Assembly (NCBI RefSeq): GCF_004297125.1
Contig: NZ_SCVD01000001.1
Coordinates: 124,001-188,000 of the forward strand
DNA length: 64,000 bases
Direction: 5' to 3'
Source of the DNA: Phenylobacterium sp.
GTDB taxonomy: Bacteria > Pseudomonadota > Alphaproteobacteria > Caulobacterales > Caulobacteraceae
Below the pieces are notes generated by a model that saw only the letters and a list, made by a program, of their open reading frames with translations, ran no database searches and was not told where the DNA came from. The number at the start of each line of letters is the position of its first letter. Position 1 is the first letter of the stretch. Positions 52,373 through 61,611 of this stretch are shown here, one piece after another. Position numbers and translations under genes: made by a program.

Positions 52373-55282
52373 ATGGCGCTGAAGAGGGTCCTCCGCTCCG
52401 GGGTCGCCGCGGCCTGCATCGCCAGCGTCGCCGCCCCCGCGGGCATCGCCGCTCCCGCGGTCCAGGCCGTCGCCCAGCGCGGCGGCACGGACGTGCGCGT
52501 GGCGACCGCGGAGACCTTTTCCCGCATCGAAGTGGGCCGCGGCGGCGCGCTGCGTCGCGAGGGCCAGACGATCGTCCTGACCGTCGAGCGCGACGGCGAC
52601 GCCGATATCGGCCGCCTGCTCACCTCGCCGCCGAAGTGGGTGAAGAGCGCCGTCCGGCTGCCGGTCGCCGGCAAGCCGCAGATCGTCATTACCCTGGCCG
52701 AAAACGCCGACGCCATGATCGGCCAGGCCGATGGCGCCGTCTTCGCGAACTTCTTCGAGAAGCCCGCCCCGGTCGCCCAGCCCGCCGCCGAGGTGGCGGT
52801 GGCCGAGCCCGAGCCCCCCCGGCCCAATCCGCTGCCGGCCGGCGGCGTCGTGAAGATGGCGTCCAAGGTGGCGAACGGCCAGACGCAGCTGACCTTCGAC
52901 TGGGCCAATCCCGCCGGCGCCGCGGTCTTCCGCCGGGGCGACGCGGTCTGGCTGGTGTTCGACGCCCCGGCCACGCTCGACGTCTCCAGCGCGCCGAAGA
53001 ACGTGCGGCCGCTGCGCGGCATCCGGACGTTCAAGGGCGCCGACCACGCCGCCCTGCGCATCGACATCGATCCCGACGCCCCGGTCTTCGTGGCTTCGCA
53101 GGGCGCTTCGTGGACCATCTCGCTGGGTCCGGGCCCGCAATCTCAGCCGACCATCGTGCGCGTCGCCCGCGACGCCGGCGGCGGCCCGGCGGCGCTCAAG
53201 GCCCCGGTGGCCGGCGCCACCCGGGTCATCAACCTGCCCGACCCCGTGGTGGGCGACACCCTGACCGTCGTCACCGCCCTGGGCCCGCCCAAGGGCGTCC
53301 CCAGCCGCCGCGACTTCGTCGACGCCGTGCTGCTGCCCTCGATCCAGGGCCTGGCCGTGGAACGCCTGGCCGACAACGTCACCGTCGAGCGCGATGGCGA
53401 GCTCGTCCGCATCAGCCGCGCGGCGGGCCTGACCCTGTCGCCGGTCTGGGCCACCCGCGACCGCGAGGAAGCCCAGCTGGGCGCGCCGCAGCCGGCGATC
53501 ATGCCGGCCATCATCCCGACCGCGTGGGCCGAGGTGGGTTCGAGCGGCTTCCTGCGCCGCTACGAGACTCTGCTGGCGGCCGCCGCGAGCGAGGGCGGCA
53601 ACAAGGACCGCGAGGCGCCGGTCGCCGCGCGCATGGGCCTGGCCCGCTTCCTGGTGGGCTCCGAACTCAGCTTCGAGGCCATCGGCGTCCTCAACAGCCT
53701 GGCCCGCGAGCATCGGGAGATGCTCGACGATCCCGAGTTCCGCGCCCTGCGCGGCGTGGCCCGCACCCTGGCCCGCCGCTACGCCGAGGCCGACGCCGAC
53801 TTCTCGTCGCCGTCGCTGGCCGACGATCCCTCGACCGCCCTGTGGCGCGCCTACGTCAACACCCAGATCGCGCAGTATCCCGAGGCGCGGGCCCAGTTCG
53901 TGAAGGGCGCCGAGGCCTACGGGCTGATGTCGCCGCTGTGGAAGTCGCGCTTCGCGCGCGCCGACGCCCAGGCGGCCCTGGCCCAGGGCGACCTGGTCGG
54001 CGCCGAGGCCCGGGTCCGCATGGCGCTGGAGGAGAAGGTCTCGTCCGAGGAACAGCTCCGGACCCGCCTGGTCCAGGCGCGGATCGTCGAGCTGCAGGGC
54101 CTCCAGGACCGCGCGCTCAGGATCTACAAGGCCATCGCCACCGCGCCGATCGACTCCATCTCGGCGCCGGCCACCCTGCGCGCGACGCAGATCCGGCTGC
54201 AGCTCAACCAGATCACCCCCGTCCAGGCGGCCGGGGTCTTCGACGGGCTGCGCTACCGCTGGCGCGGCGACGCCACCGAGCTCGAGACCATCCGCGCGCT
54301 GGGCCAGCTCTACCTCGCCCAGGGCCGCTACCGCGAGGCGCTGGAGGCGCTGCGGTCGGCCGGCGTGCGCCTGCCGTCGCTGCCGGAAGCCCAGCAGCTC
54401 CAGGCGGACCTGAACGCCGCCTTCCGCGGGCTGTTCCTCGACGGCCTCGCCGACGGGCTGGAGCCGCTGCAGGCGCTGGCCCTGTTCTTCGACTTCAAGG
54501 AGCTGGCCCCGATCGGCGCCGACGGCGACCTGATGGTGCGCAAGATCGTGCGGCGCCTGGTCGACGTCGACCTGCTGCCGCAGGCCGCGGACCTGCTGAA
54601 GTACCAGGCCGAGAACCGCCTCGACGGCGTGCCGCGCGCCCAGGTGTCCACCGACCTGGCGGTCATCTATCTGATGGACCGCAAGCCCGAGCAGGCGCTG
54701 GAGGCGATCAACGGCTCGCGCACCACCGTGCTGCCCACCGCGCTCGCCGCCGAGCGCCGGCTGATCGAGGCCCGCGCCTGGACGGGCGTCGGCAAGTACG
54801 ACAGCGCCCTGGAGATTCTGGGGAACGACGCGTCCAGGGACGCCGGCGAGCTGCGCGGCGAGATCACCTGGAAGCAGAAGAACTGGGCGGCGGCCGGCCC
54901 GCTGTTCGAGAAGTCCCTCGGCGACCGCTGGAAGACCCCGACCCAGCTCTCCAGCGAAGAGGAAGGCCGCCTGCTGCGCGCCGGCGTCGCCTACAGCCTG
55001 GCGGGGGACGAGGGTTCGCTTGCTCGGCTGCAGCAGCGCTACCAGGGCTTCTACGAGAAGGCCAACAACCCCGACGCCCTGCGCATCGCGCTGTCCGGTG
55101 TGCCCACGGGCCGGCTCAGCGTCGCCGACTTCGGGCGTGTCTCCGCCGACAACGAGGCCTTCGCCGGCTGGGTCGACAAGATGAAGGGCCGCTTCAAGAC
55201 CCGTCCGCCGCCGGTGGGCAAGCCTGTCGCCCCGGCCAAGCAGGCGCAGGCGGGGCCGGCAACACCCGATGCCAAGGGCTGA
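52373..55282 (+). CDS. Large TPR-rich exported protein of the fliL operon
   Basis: A 969-residue protein. A signal peptide (…AAPAGIAAPAVQA) is followed by a beta-rich region (52-270) and a long array of TPR-like helices from about 400 (AREHREMLDDPEFRALRGVARTLARRYAEADADF and similar). The C-terminus is again helical. It starts 3 bp after the MotE-like stop. Caulobacter flagellar operons carry a comparable gene of unknown function. TPRs suggest a protein scaffold in the periplasm, perhaps at the flagellated pole; inferred. Confidence 0.7.
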   Translation: MALKRVLRSGVAAACIASVAAPAGIAAPAVQAVAQRGGTDVRVATAETFSRIEVGRGGALRREGQTIVLTVERDGDADIGRLLTSPPKWVKSAVRLPVAGKPQIVITLAENADAMIGQADGAVFANFFEKPAPVAQPAAEVAVAEPEPPRPNPLPAGGVVKMASKVANGQTQLTFDWANPAGAAVFRRGDAVWLVFDAPATLDVSSAPKNVRPLRGIRTFKGADHAALRIDIDPDAPVFVASQGASWTISLGPGPQSQPTIVRVARDAGGGPAALKAPVAGATRVINLPDPVVGDTLTVVTALGPPKGVPSRRDFVDAVLLPSIQGLAVERLADNVTVERDGELVRISRAAGLTLSPVWATRDREEAQLGAPQPAIMPAIIPTAWAEVGSSGFLRRYETLLAAAASEGGNKDREAPVAARMGLARFLVGSELSFEAIGVLNSLAREHREMLDDPEFRALRGVARTLARRYAEADADFSSPSLADDPSTALWRAYVNTQIAQYPEARAQFVKGAEAYGLMSPLWKSRFARADAQAALAQGDLVGAEARVRMALEEKVSSEEQLRTRLVQARIVELQGLQDRALRIYKAIATAPIDSISAPATLRATQIRLQLNQITPVQAAGVFDGLRYRWRGDATELETIRALGQLYLAQGRYREALEALRSAGVRLPSLPEAQQLQADLNAAFRGLFLDGLADGLEPLQALALFFDFKELAPIGADGDLMVRKIVRRLVDVDLLPQAADLLKYQAENRLDGVPRAQVSTDLAVIYLMDRKPEQALEAINGSRTTVLPTALAAERRLIEARAWTGVGKYDSALEILGNDASRDAGELRGEITWKQKNWAAAGPLFEKSLGDRWKTPTQLSSEEEGRLLRAGVAYSLAGDEGSLARLQQRYQGFYEKANNPDALRIALSGVPTGRLSVADFGRVSADNEAFAGWVDKMKGRFKTRPPPVGKPVAPAKQAQAGPATPDAKG

Positions 55283-55329
55283 CGCCTGCGCGGATTGCGC
55301 GGCCCGGCTTTCGCCGTACATCGTCTCGC

Positions 55330-56229
55330 ATGTCCCGACTCGCGATCCTCGTGGTGCTCGCCGCGCTCGCTTCCGCCCCCGCCCTGGCCGCCGGCAAGGG
55401 AGAGCCCGATATCCGCACGTCGGACGTCGACCTGTTCTATCGTGTCTACGAGGCGGCGGATCGCCGCCCCACCGCCGAGGTCTTGCAGCGGGACTATCTG
55501 GACGCCGGCTCGCCCGGCGTGCGCGAGTTCATTCCGGAGCGCATCCTTTCCGCGGAGCGGCTGGCCAAACGGATCGGTGAGAAGCCCGAGGTCTACGACC
55601 ACGCCCGCAGTTGCGCCACGGCCTTGCCGGAGGTGCGCCAACGCCTGAAGCCGGCGTTCCACAGGCTCGCGCAGCTATACCCGGAGGCAAAGTTCCCGCC
55701 GATCACCGTCCTGATCGGCCGCAACAGCTCGGGCGGCACCGCGGGCCCGAGCGGTGCGCTGATCGGGCTGGAAGTCATCTGCGCCACCATGCGTCCCGAT
55801 GAGACGGTCGCCGACCGCTTCGTCCATGTGATCGCCCACGAGTATGGCCATGTGCAGCAGCACGAGGAAAACTTCCCCAAGCCCACTGTTCTCGAGGCGT
55901 CGCTGATCGAGGGGACCGCGGAACTGGTGGCGCAGCTCAGTACGGGCCGGATCCTTAATCACCACCTCGTCGCCTGGACCAAGGGCCGCGAGAAGGCGCT
56001 GGGCGAGGCCTTCCTGCGCGACGCGGACAAGACCGACCTGTCGGCCTGGCTCTACAACGGGATCGGCACGGCCGAAGCGCCTGGCGACCTGGGCTACTGG
56101 CAGGGCTGGACGATCGCCCGGGCCTACTACGACCGGGCCAAGGACAAGAGGAAGGCCCTGGCCGAGCTGATCGCGCTGAAGGACCCGGCGGGGATTCTGG
56201 CCGCCAGCGGCTGGACGCCCGGCGGCTAG
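55330..56229 (+). CDS. Predicted zinc protease, DUF2268-like
   Basis: A 299-residue exported protein with a signal peptide (…APALAAG). The zinc-binding motif HVIAHEYGHVQQ contains HExxH, followed by LEASLIEGTAELVAQL, where the second Glu may be the third ligand. This is the gluzincin-type DUF2268 pattern. Length is typical. It lies 48 bp after the TPR gene, and its 3' end overlaps fliP by 4 bp in a convergent arrangement. Substrate unknown. Confidence 0.85.
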   Translation: MSRLAILVVLAALASAPALAAGKGEPDIRTSDVDLFYRVYEAADRRPTAEVLQRDYLDAGSPGVREFIPERILSAERLAKRIGEKPEVYDHARSCATALPEVRQRLKPAFHRLAQLYPEAKFPPITVLIGRNSSGGTAGPSGALIGLEVICATMRPDETVADRFVHVIAHEYGHVQQHEENFPKPTVLEASLIEGTAELVAQLSTGRILNHHLVAWTKGREKALGEAFLRDADKTDLSAWLYNGIGTAEAPGDLGYWQGWTIARAYYDRAKDKRKALAELIALKDPAGILAASGWTPGG

Positions 56230-57023
56230 CCCCCGCCCGCGCCCCGCTGGAAGCTCTCGACGAGGGAGCCGCAGACCAGCCGCCAACCGTCCACCAGGAC
56301 GAAGAAGATCAGCTTGAACGGCAGGCTGACGACCACGGGCGGCAGCATCATCATGCCCATGCTCATCAGCACGCTGGCCACCACCAGGTCGATGACCAGG
56401 AAGGGGATGAACAGCAGGAAGCCGATCTCGAACGCCCGCTTGAGCTCCGAGATCATGAAGGCCGGCGTCACCACCCGCAGGGGTGTCTCCTGGAGGTTCG
56501 TGGGCCGCGGGATCTTCGACAGCCGGATGAAGAGCGCCAGGTCCTCGCGGTCCACCTGGGTCAGCATGAACTGCTTCACCGGGGCGCCCGCGGCGTCGAA
56601 GGCCGCCGGCAGCTCCATCTGCTGTTCGAGCAGGGGCTTGACCCCTTCGTTGTAGGATCGCTCGAAGGTGGGGCCCATGATGATGGCGGTCAGGAACAGG
56701 GCCAGCGAGATGATCACCGGGTTGGGCGGCGCCTGCTGCAGGCCCAGCGCCGTGCGCAGCAGCGTCAGCACCACCACGATCCGGACGAAGGACGTGGTCA
56801 TGATCACGATTGACGGCGCCAGCGACAGCACCGTCAGCAGCCCAACGAGCTGGACCACCCGCTCGGTGAGCCCCGCGCCCGTCCCCAGGTTGACGTTCAG
56901 GGTCTGGGCGATGGCGGCGGCGGGGAACATCATCGCCACGACGGTGGTCATCGCCGCCAGGATCGCCGCGCGGCGCCAGTCCTCGGCGGGCAGGGTGCGC
57001 AGCGCCTTCCAGAGACCCAGCAT
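56226..57023 (-). CDS. fliP: Flagellar export gate protein FliP
   Basis: A 265-residue protein with a signal-like N-terminus and four membrane helices. The family signatures are LAPSIVIMTTSFVRIVVVLTLLRTALGLQQAPPN and VVTPAFMISELKRAFEIGFLLFIPFLVIDLVVASVLMSMGMMMLPPV. FliP forms the export gate pentamer with FliQ and FliR. Overlaps fliO by TGATG. Confidence 0.95.
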   Translation of the reverse strand: MLGLWKALRTLPAEDWRRAAILAAMTTVVAMMFPAAAIAQTLNVNLGTGAGLTERVVQLVGLLTVLSLAPSIVIMTTSFVRIVVVLTLLRTALGLQQAPPNPVIISLALFLTAIIMGPTFERSYNEGVKPLLEQQMELPAAFDAAGAPVKQFMLTQVDREDLALFIRLSKIPRPTNLQETPLRVVTPAFMISELKRAFEIGFLLFIPFLVIDLVVASVLMSMGMMMLPPVVVSLPFKLIFFVLVDGWRLVCGSLVESFQRGAGGG

Positions 57024-57295
57024 CACTTGGCCTCCCGGGGCGGCAGCTCGGCCAGGACCTGGCCTTCGCCCAGCAGGATGAGTTGCTCGCGGCCGTCGCA
57101 GTCCACGATCAGCAGGCGCCGCGCGGGGTCGAGCACCAGGCTCTCCACCACCCTCAGCCGGCGATCCTTCTTCTGCGCCGAGAGCCGCGCGATGTAGTCG
57201 GGCCCGTACTTGCGCAGGGCCACGGCGGCGAGACCGATCAGCCCCAGGGTCAGGGCGAGCGCGAAGACGGCTCTGAGGAATGAGGCGATGTCCAT
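57023..57295 (-). CDS. fliO: Flagellar biosynthesis protein FliO
   Basis: A 90-residue protein with one membrane helix (FALALTLGLIGLAAVALRKYG) and a cytoplasmic tail with RRLRVVESLVLDPARRLLIVDCDGREQLILLGEG. FliO assists FliP assembly. The small size is normal. Translationally coupled to fliP. Divergent from flgB across a CtrA box. Confidence 0.9.
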   Translation of the reverse strand: MDIASFLRAVFALALTLGLIGLAAVALRKYGPDYIARLSAQKKDRRLRVVESLVLDPARRLLIVDCDGREQLILLGEGQVLAELPPREAK

Positions 57296-57344
57296 CGGGG
57301 GCGCTTCTGCGGGCGGATACCGACGCCATTCGCCGCTGAGTCCC

Positions 57345-57360
57345 TTAAGCGCGAATTAAC
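57345..57360. promoter_or_regulatory. CtrA box TTAA-N7-TTAAC
   Basis: TTAA (57345-57348) and TTAAC (57356-57360) are separated by exactly seven bases, a perfect CtrA consensus. It lies between the divergent fliO and flgB genes, 25 bp before the flgB ATG, and probably controls both operons. Confidence 0.9.
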
Positions 57361-57384
57361 CGTGTTGATTAAGGATAGGCCTTC

Positions 57385-57816
57385 ATGGACCTGGCCCAGA
57401 TTCCGCTCTTCTCGATGCTCAAGGGTCGCTTGGGCTACCTCAGCGAACGCCAGAAGGTGATCGCCGAGAACGTGGCCAATGCCGACACCGCGAAGTTCGT
57501 GCCCAACGACCTGAAGCCCTTCAGCTTCGACGCCAAGGTGCAGGCCCAGAAGATGGCCCAGACGGGAGGCGCCTCGATGATGGCCGCGACCCAGGCCGGC
57601 CACATGGCGCCCAAGAACGAACGCCGGGGCCTAGGCTCCCAGTTCAAGACCCAGAAGTCCCCCGACTCCGAGATGACCCTCAACGGCAACGCCGTGGTCC
57701 TCGAGGACGAGATGATCAAGATGACCGAGGCGCGCATGAACTACGACGCCGCCATTAGCTTCTACCAGAAATCCATGGGCCTCCTGCGCATGGCCGCCCG
57801 CCGGCCCGGCGGCTAG
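57385..57816 (+). CDS. flgB: Flagellar proximal rod protein FlgB
   Basis: A 143-residue rod protein. N-terminal LSERQKVIAENVANADTAKFVPNDLKPF is the rod signature; the C-terminus ends MIKMTEARMNYDAAISFYQKSMGLLRMA. It forms the first rod ring above the MS ring. First gene of flgB-flgC-fliE, downstream of a CtrA box. Confidence 0.95.
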   Translation: MDLAQIPLFSMLKGRLGYLSERQKVIAENVANADTAKFVPNDLKPFSFDAKVQAQKMAQTGGASMMAATQAGHMAPKNERRGLGSQFKTQKSPDSEMTLNGNAVVLEDEMIKMTEARMNYDAAISFYQKSMGLLRMAARRPGG

Positions 57817-57826
57817 GACCAGCTAG

Positions 57827-58246
57827 ATGCCCGAGATCAAACCCGTTTCCGGAGTCGCCCAGGCCGTCGCGGCCTCGGCGCTACGCGCCCAGCAGGCGCG
57901 CATGAGGATCATCGCCGAGAACCTGGCGAACGCCGACTCCACGTCCAAGACTCCCGGCGGCGACCCCTACCGCCGCCAGGCGCCGGTGTTCGAGCCTACC
58001 AAGGTGGCCGGCGCCAAGGGGGTGCGGATGAGCAAGATCGAGCCCGACCAGACCGCCTTCCGCGAGGAATACGATCCGGGTCATCCGTCGGCCAACGCCA
58101 AGGGCTACGTGAAGCTGCCCAATGTGAACAGCCTCGTCGAGGCCATGGACATGCGCGAGGCCCAGCGCGCCTACGAAGCCAACCTCAACGTCATCGAGAC
58201 CGCGCGCAGCATGGAAATGCGCACGCTGGATCTCCTGAAGAGATAG
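57827..58246 (+). CDS. flgC: Flagellar proximal rod protein FlgC
   Basis: A 139-residue rod protein starting after ACCAGCTAG. It has the rod N-terminus QQARMRIIAENLANADSTSKTPGGDPYRRQ and the C-terminal VNSLVEAMDMREAQRAYEANLNVIETARSMEMRTLDLL. Normal length. Gap of 10 bp after flgB and 10 bp before fliE. Confidence 0.96.
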   Translation: MPEIKPVSGVAQAVAASALRAQQARMRIIAENLANADSTSKTPGGDPYRRQAPVFEPTKVAGAKGVRMSKIEPDQTAFREEYDPGHPSANAKGYVKLPNVNSLVEAMDMREAQRAYEANLNVIETARSMEMRTLDLLKR

Positions 58247-58256
58247 GGGCTGACCG

Positions 58257-58577
58257 ATGATGACTCCGCTCGCCGCCGCCAAGGCCTACGCCGCCACCCA
58301 GAAGGGGATGGGCGTCGGCGACGCCATGGGAACCTCGGGAACCCAGGGCGCCGCGCCGGGCGGGGGCTTCGCCGACATCCTGAAGTCGGCGATGTCCGAC
58401 GCGGTCCACGCCTCGAAGACCGCCGAGCACCAGATGGCCGCCCAGGTCGCGGGCAAGACCGAACTGGTCGACGTGGTCACCGCCATCTCGGCCGCCGAGG
58501 CCAGCCTGGAGACCGTGATGGCCGTCCGCGACCAGGTGATCTCGGCCTATCAGGAAATCATGCGGATGCCGATCTGA
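58257..58577 (+). CDS. fliE: Flagellar hook-basal body complex protein FliE
   Basis: A 106-residue protein linking the MS ring to the rod. The C-terminus [31 protein letters not shown] is the FliE signature. Start at ATG 58257 (a second ATG directly follows). Followed by a hairpin terminator. Confidence 0.93.
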   Translation: MMTPLAAAKAYAATQKGMGVGDAMGTSGTQGAAPGGGFADILKSAMSDAVHASKTAEHQMAAQVAGKTELVDVVTAISAAEASLETVMAVRDQVISAYQEIMRMPI

Positions 58578-58592
58578 GCGCTTACGCGCTCA
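58575..58592. terminator. Hairpin terminator between fliE and sodC
   Basis: TGAGCGC (58575-58581) pairs perfectly with GCGCTCA (58586-58592) around a 4-nt loop TTAC, and is followed by TTTG on the rightward strand. The position between convergent genes suggests bidirectional termination. Confidence 0.6.
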
Positions 58593-59093
58593 TTTGACTT
58601 CCGCGCACGCCACCCGAGCGCCCGCGCCGCCGATCGGCTGGGTCTGGTGGTCGTCGGCCCCGGCGTGGATCAGCACCGCCGAACCGTCCGCATCCTTCAG
58701 CGCCGCGAGCGTGGTGAGCGACGAGAACACCTCGGTCGCGCCCGTGCCGTCCGCCGCCACATAGAGGTTCGGCAGGTCGCCGGTCTCGTTGGCCTTGGGG
58801 TTCAGAAGGCCATGCACCCGGTCGCCGCCCCCATGGGTGTGGCCGCCCGCCGAGGTGAAGTCGGCCTTCGAGCAGTCGGCCTTCTCGTGGAAGTGCAGCC
58901 CGTGCCAGCCCGGCGCCAAGCCCTTGACCTCCACCTTCAGCAACACGCCCTTGGGCGCTTCGACCAGGGTCGCCTTGCCGATGACCTGGCCGGTCCCGTT
59001 CTTCAAATCCGCGGTGGTCTGGGGCGACTGGGCGGTCGCGGACGAGGCGCAGAGCGCGAGGGCGGCGGCGGTTGCGAGGAGGCGAGGGGGCAT
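58590..59093 (-). CDS. sodC: Periplasmic Cu/Zn superoxide dismutase
   Basis: A 167-residue exported enzyme (signal peptide …ASSATAQ). Cu/Zn SOD motifs are HGLHFHEKADCSKADFTSAGGHTHGGGD (Cu/Zn His ligands and the bridging His) and ALIHAGADDHQ-type C-terminal region with Cys in RVACAE forming the disulfide with the earlier Cys. It dismutates superoxide in the periplasm. It is convergent with fliE and divergent from the ABC operon. Confidence 0.92.
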   Translation of the reverse strand: MPPRLLATAAALALCASSATAQSPQTTADLKNGTGQVIGKATLVEAPKGVLLKVEVKGLAPGWHGLHFHEKADCSKADFTSAGGHTHGGGDRVHGLLNPKANETGDLPNLYVAADGTGATEVFSSLTTLAALKDADGSAVLIHAGADDHQTQPIGGAGARVACAEVK

Positions 59094-59179
59094 GGAGGAA
59101 CTCCGGTTCAGCTACGCCGGTAACGTCTAGCGCCGCCTGCCGGCTCCCCCAAGCCGGAACGAGATGCTACGCCTCGGCC

Positions 59180-59944
59180 ATGGCGGCCTTCATCGAATTG
59201 ACCGGAGTGTCGAAGCGCTACGGCGACCAGGCGGCCCTTGACGGCATCGGCCTCTCGGTGGGCGAGGGCCAGTTCGTGGCCCTGGTCGGCGGTTCCGGTT
59301 CGGGCAAGACGACCCTGCTCAAGACCATCAACCGGTTGATTCGGCCGGACGCGGGCGAAGTCGCGGTGGCGGGCGAGGATGTCTCAGCGTCCGCGCCCCA
59401 CCTGCTGCGCCGCCGCATCGGCTACGTCTTTCAGGAGGTGGGCCTCTTCCCCCACCTCACCGTGGCAGAGAACATCGGAGTGACGCCGCGCCTGCTCGGC
59501 TGGGACAAGCCCAGGATCGCCGCCCGCGTTTCCGACCTCCTGGAACTCGTGGCCCTGCCGCGCGAAGTGGGAGATCGCCCGCCCGCGGCGCTGTCGGGCG
59601 GGCAGCGCCAGCGGGTCGGCGTCGCCCGGGCGCTGGCGGCCGAGCCGCGGCTGATGCTGATGGACGAGCCGTTCGGCGCCCTGGACCCCGTGACCCGCGA
59701 CGCGCTGGGCGCCGACTACCGCGCCCTGCACGAGCGGCTGGGCCTGACCACGGTCATGGTCACCCATGACATGGCCGAGGCGGTGCTGCTGGCCGACCGG
59801 ATCGTGGTGCTGAAGGCCGGCCGCATCCTCGCCGACGGCGCGCCCGCCGACCTGCTGGCCCAGTCCCGGGACCCTGACGTCCGCGCGCTGCTGGAAGCCC
59901 CGAAGCGGCAGGCCGAGCGCCTGCGCCAGAGGCTGGGCGCATGA
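59180..59944 (+). CDS. ABC transporter ATP-binding protein (OpuC/EgtV-type)
   Basis: A 255-residue ATPase. Walker A GGSGSGKTT, Q-loop YVFQEVGLFPHLT, signature LSGGQRQRVGVARAL and Walker B LMLMDEPFGALD are complete. The helical part resembles quaternary-amine importers. It lacks the C-terminal CBS domains often present in OpuCA. ATG 59180 gives the standard start. It overlaps the permease/binding-protein gene by ATGA. Substrate is probably a quaternary amine or related thiol such as ergothioneine. Confidence 0.9.
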   Translation: MAAFIELTGVSKRYGDQAALDGIGLSVGEGQFVALVGGSGSGKTTLLKTINRLIRPDAGEVAVAGEDVSASAPHLLRRRIGYVFQEVGLFPHLTVAENIGVTPRLLGWDKPRIAARVSDLLELVALPREVGDRPPAALSGGQRQRVGVARALAAEPRLMLMDEPFGALDPVTRDALGADYRALHERLGLTTVMVTHDMAEAVLLADRIVVLKAGRILADGAPADLLAQSRDPDVRALLEAPKRQAERLRQRLGA

Positions 59945-61494
59945 ACCCGCGCCTGCACGCGGCCTTCGAGCTGCTTCCCGAATACCTGGGTTGGCACGTG
60001 CTACTCAGCCTCAGCGCCCTGGCGCTCGGCCTGACGATCAGCCTGCCGCTGGCGGTGGCCGCCTCGCGCAGCCCGCGCCTGCGCTGGCCGGTGCTGGCGC
60101 TGGCCAGCCTGATCCAGACCATCCCGAGCCTGGCGCTGCTGGCCCTGTTCTATCCGCTGCTCCTGGCCCTTTCGGCGCTGAGCGCCGCGATGACGGGAAG
60201 GGGCTTCTCGGCCCTGGGCTTCCTGCCCTCCCTGCTGGCGCTGACGCTGTACTCCATCCTGCCGATCCTGCGGAACGGCGTGGCCGGGATCACCGGCGTC
60301 GATCCGGCCATATCGGAGGCCGCCGACGGCGTCGGCATGACCTCGCGTCAGAAGCTGACCCAGGTCGAGCTGCCCCTGGCCGCCCCGGTGATCATGGCGG
60401 GCGTCCGCACTGCCGCCGTCTGGACCATCGGCGCGGCGACCCTGTCCACACCCGTCGGCCAGACCAGCCTGGGCAACTACATCTTCGCGGGCCTGCAGAC
60501 CGAGAACTGGGTGTTCGTGCTGTTCGGCTGCGCGGCCTCGGCCGTCCTGGCGCTCGCCGCCGACCAGCTGCTGGGCCTCGTGGAGACCGGCGCCCGCACG
60601 CGCCGGCGCGGCCTGGTGATCGCCGGCCTCGCGGGCATCGTCATCGGCGCAGGCGCGGCCCTCGCGCCCCTGGCGACGTTCGGACAGCACGCCGCCTACA
60701 CGGTGGGCGCCAAGAACTTCTCCGAGCAGTACATCCTGGCGGAACTCATGGCCTCGCGCCTGGAGCGGGCGGGCGCCAGGGTCTCCCGCAAGGAAGACCT
60801 GGGCTCGGCGGTCGCCTACCGCGCGCTGGCCGCCGGCGAGATCGACGTCTACGTGGACTATTCCGGCACGCTGTGGACCAACGTCCTGGGCCGCACCGAC
60901 AATCCCGGGCGCAAGGCGGTCCTGGACCAGCTCACCGCCGAGCTGAAGCGCCGCGACGGGGTGCTGGTGCTGGGTTCGCTGGGGTTCGAGAACGCCTACG
61001 CCTTCGTCATGCGGCCCGACCGCGCGGCCGCGCTGGGCGTCGCCAGCCTTGCCGACCTGGCGCGCGAGGCGCCGCGCCTCAAACTGGGCTCCGATCTCGA
61101 ATTCCTCTCGCGGCCGGAATGGGAGGCGGTCGACGCCGCCTATGGCCTCACCTTCCGGTCGGAACGCGCCTACCAGCCCACCTTCATGTACCGCGCGCTG
61201 GCCGCCGGCGACGCCGACGTCATCAGCGCCTTCTCCTCCGACGGGCGCATCGCCGCCGACAAGCTCGTGGTGCTCACCGACCCGAAAGGGGCGATCCCGC
61301 CCTACGACGCAGTGGTCCTGGTCTCGCCCAAGGCGGCCGCCGACCCCCGGCTGGTCGAGGCGCTGCGCCCGCTGGTGGGCGCGATCCCCGTCGAGGCCAT
61401 GCGCGCGGCCAACTACAGCGTCGATCGCGACGCCGGCAAGGCGACCCCAGGCGAGGCGGCCAGGGCGCTGGAGCGCGCCATCGCCGCGAATTGA
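59941..61494 (+). CDS. ABC transporter permease fused to substrate-binding protein (OpuC/EgtU-like)
   Basis: A 517-residue fusion. Residues 1-about 220 are a BPD_transp_1 permease, including the EAA-type EAADGVGMTSRQKLTQVELPLAAPVIMAGV loop. Residues 250-517 are an OpuAC/OpuBC-type binding domain beginning YTVGAKNFSEQYILAELMA. The ATPase plus fused permease/binding protein is the two-gene layout also used by EgtUV and some Yeh-type importers. Import substrate (glycine betaine, choline or ergothioneine) is undetermined. Confidence 0.88.
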   Translation: MNPRLHAAFELLPEYLGWHVLLSLSALALGLTISLPLAVAASRSPRLRWPVLALASLIQTIPSLALLALFYPLLLALSALSAAMTGRGFSALGFLPSLLALTLYSILPILRNGVAGITGVDPAISEAADGVGMTSRQKLTQVELPLAAPVIMAGVRTAAVWTIGAATLSTPVGQTSLGNYIFAGLQTENWVFVLFGCAASAVLALAADQLLGLVETGARTRRRGLVIAGLAGIVIGAGAALAPLATFGQHAAYTVGAKNFSEQYILAELMASRLERAGARVSRKEDLGSAVAYRALAAGEIDVYVDYSGTLWTNVLGRTDNPGRKAVLDQLTAELKRRDGVLVLGSLGFENAYAFVMRPDRAAALGVASLADLAREAPRLKLGSDLEFLSRPEWEAVDAAYGLTFRSERAYQPTFMYRALAAGDADVISAFSSDGRIAADKLVVLTDPKGAIPPYDAVVLVSPKAAADPRLVEALRPLVGAIPVEAMRAANYSVDRDAGKATPGEAARALERAIAAN

Positions 61495-61611
61495 GGCGCC
61501 GGCTGCGGCATACACGCCTGAGGGTTGAACCCTGTTGTCGAACGGTCACGACCCCGTTGTAGGGTAAAGAAAGTGTTTATGCGGGCCAGCGCCCGCCGTT
61601 GGGGGAATGTG

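Noticed and set aside
51401-55321. Very long leftward open frame opposite the MotE-like and TPR genes
   Set aside because: High-GC antisense frame with His/Gly/Arg-rich sequence and no domain; the rightward frame has signal peptide and TPR structure.
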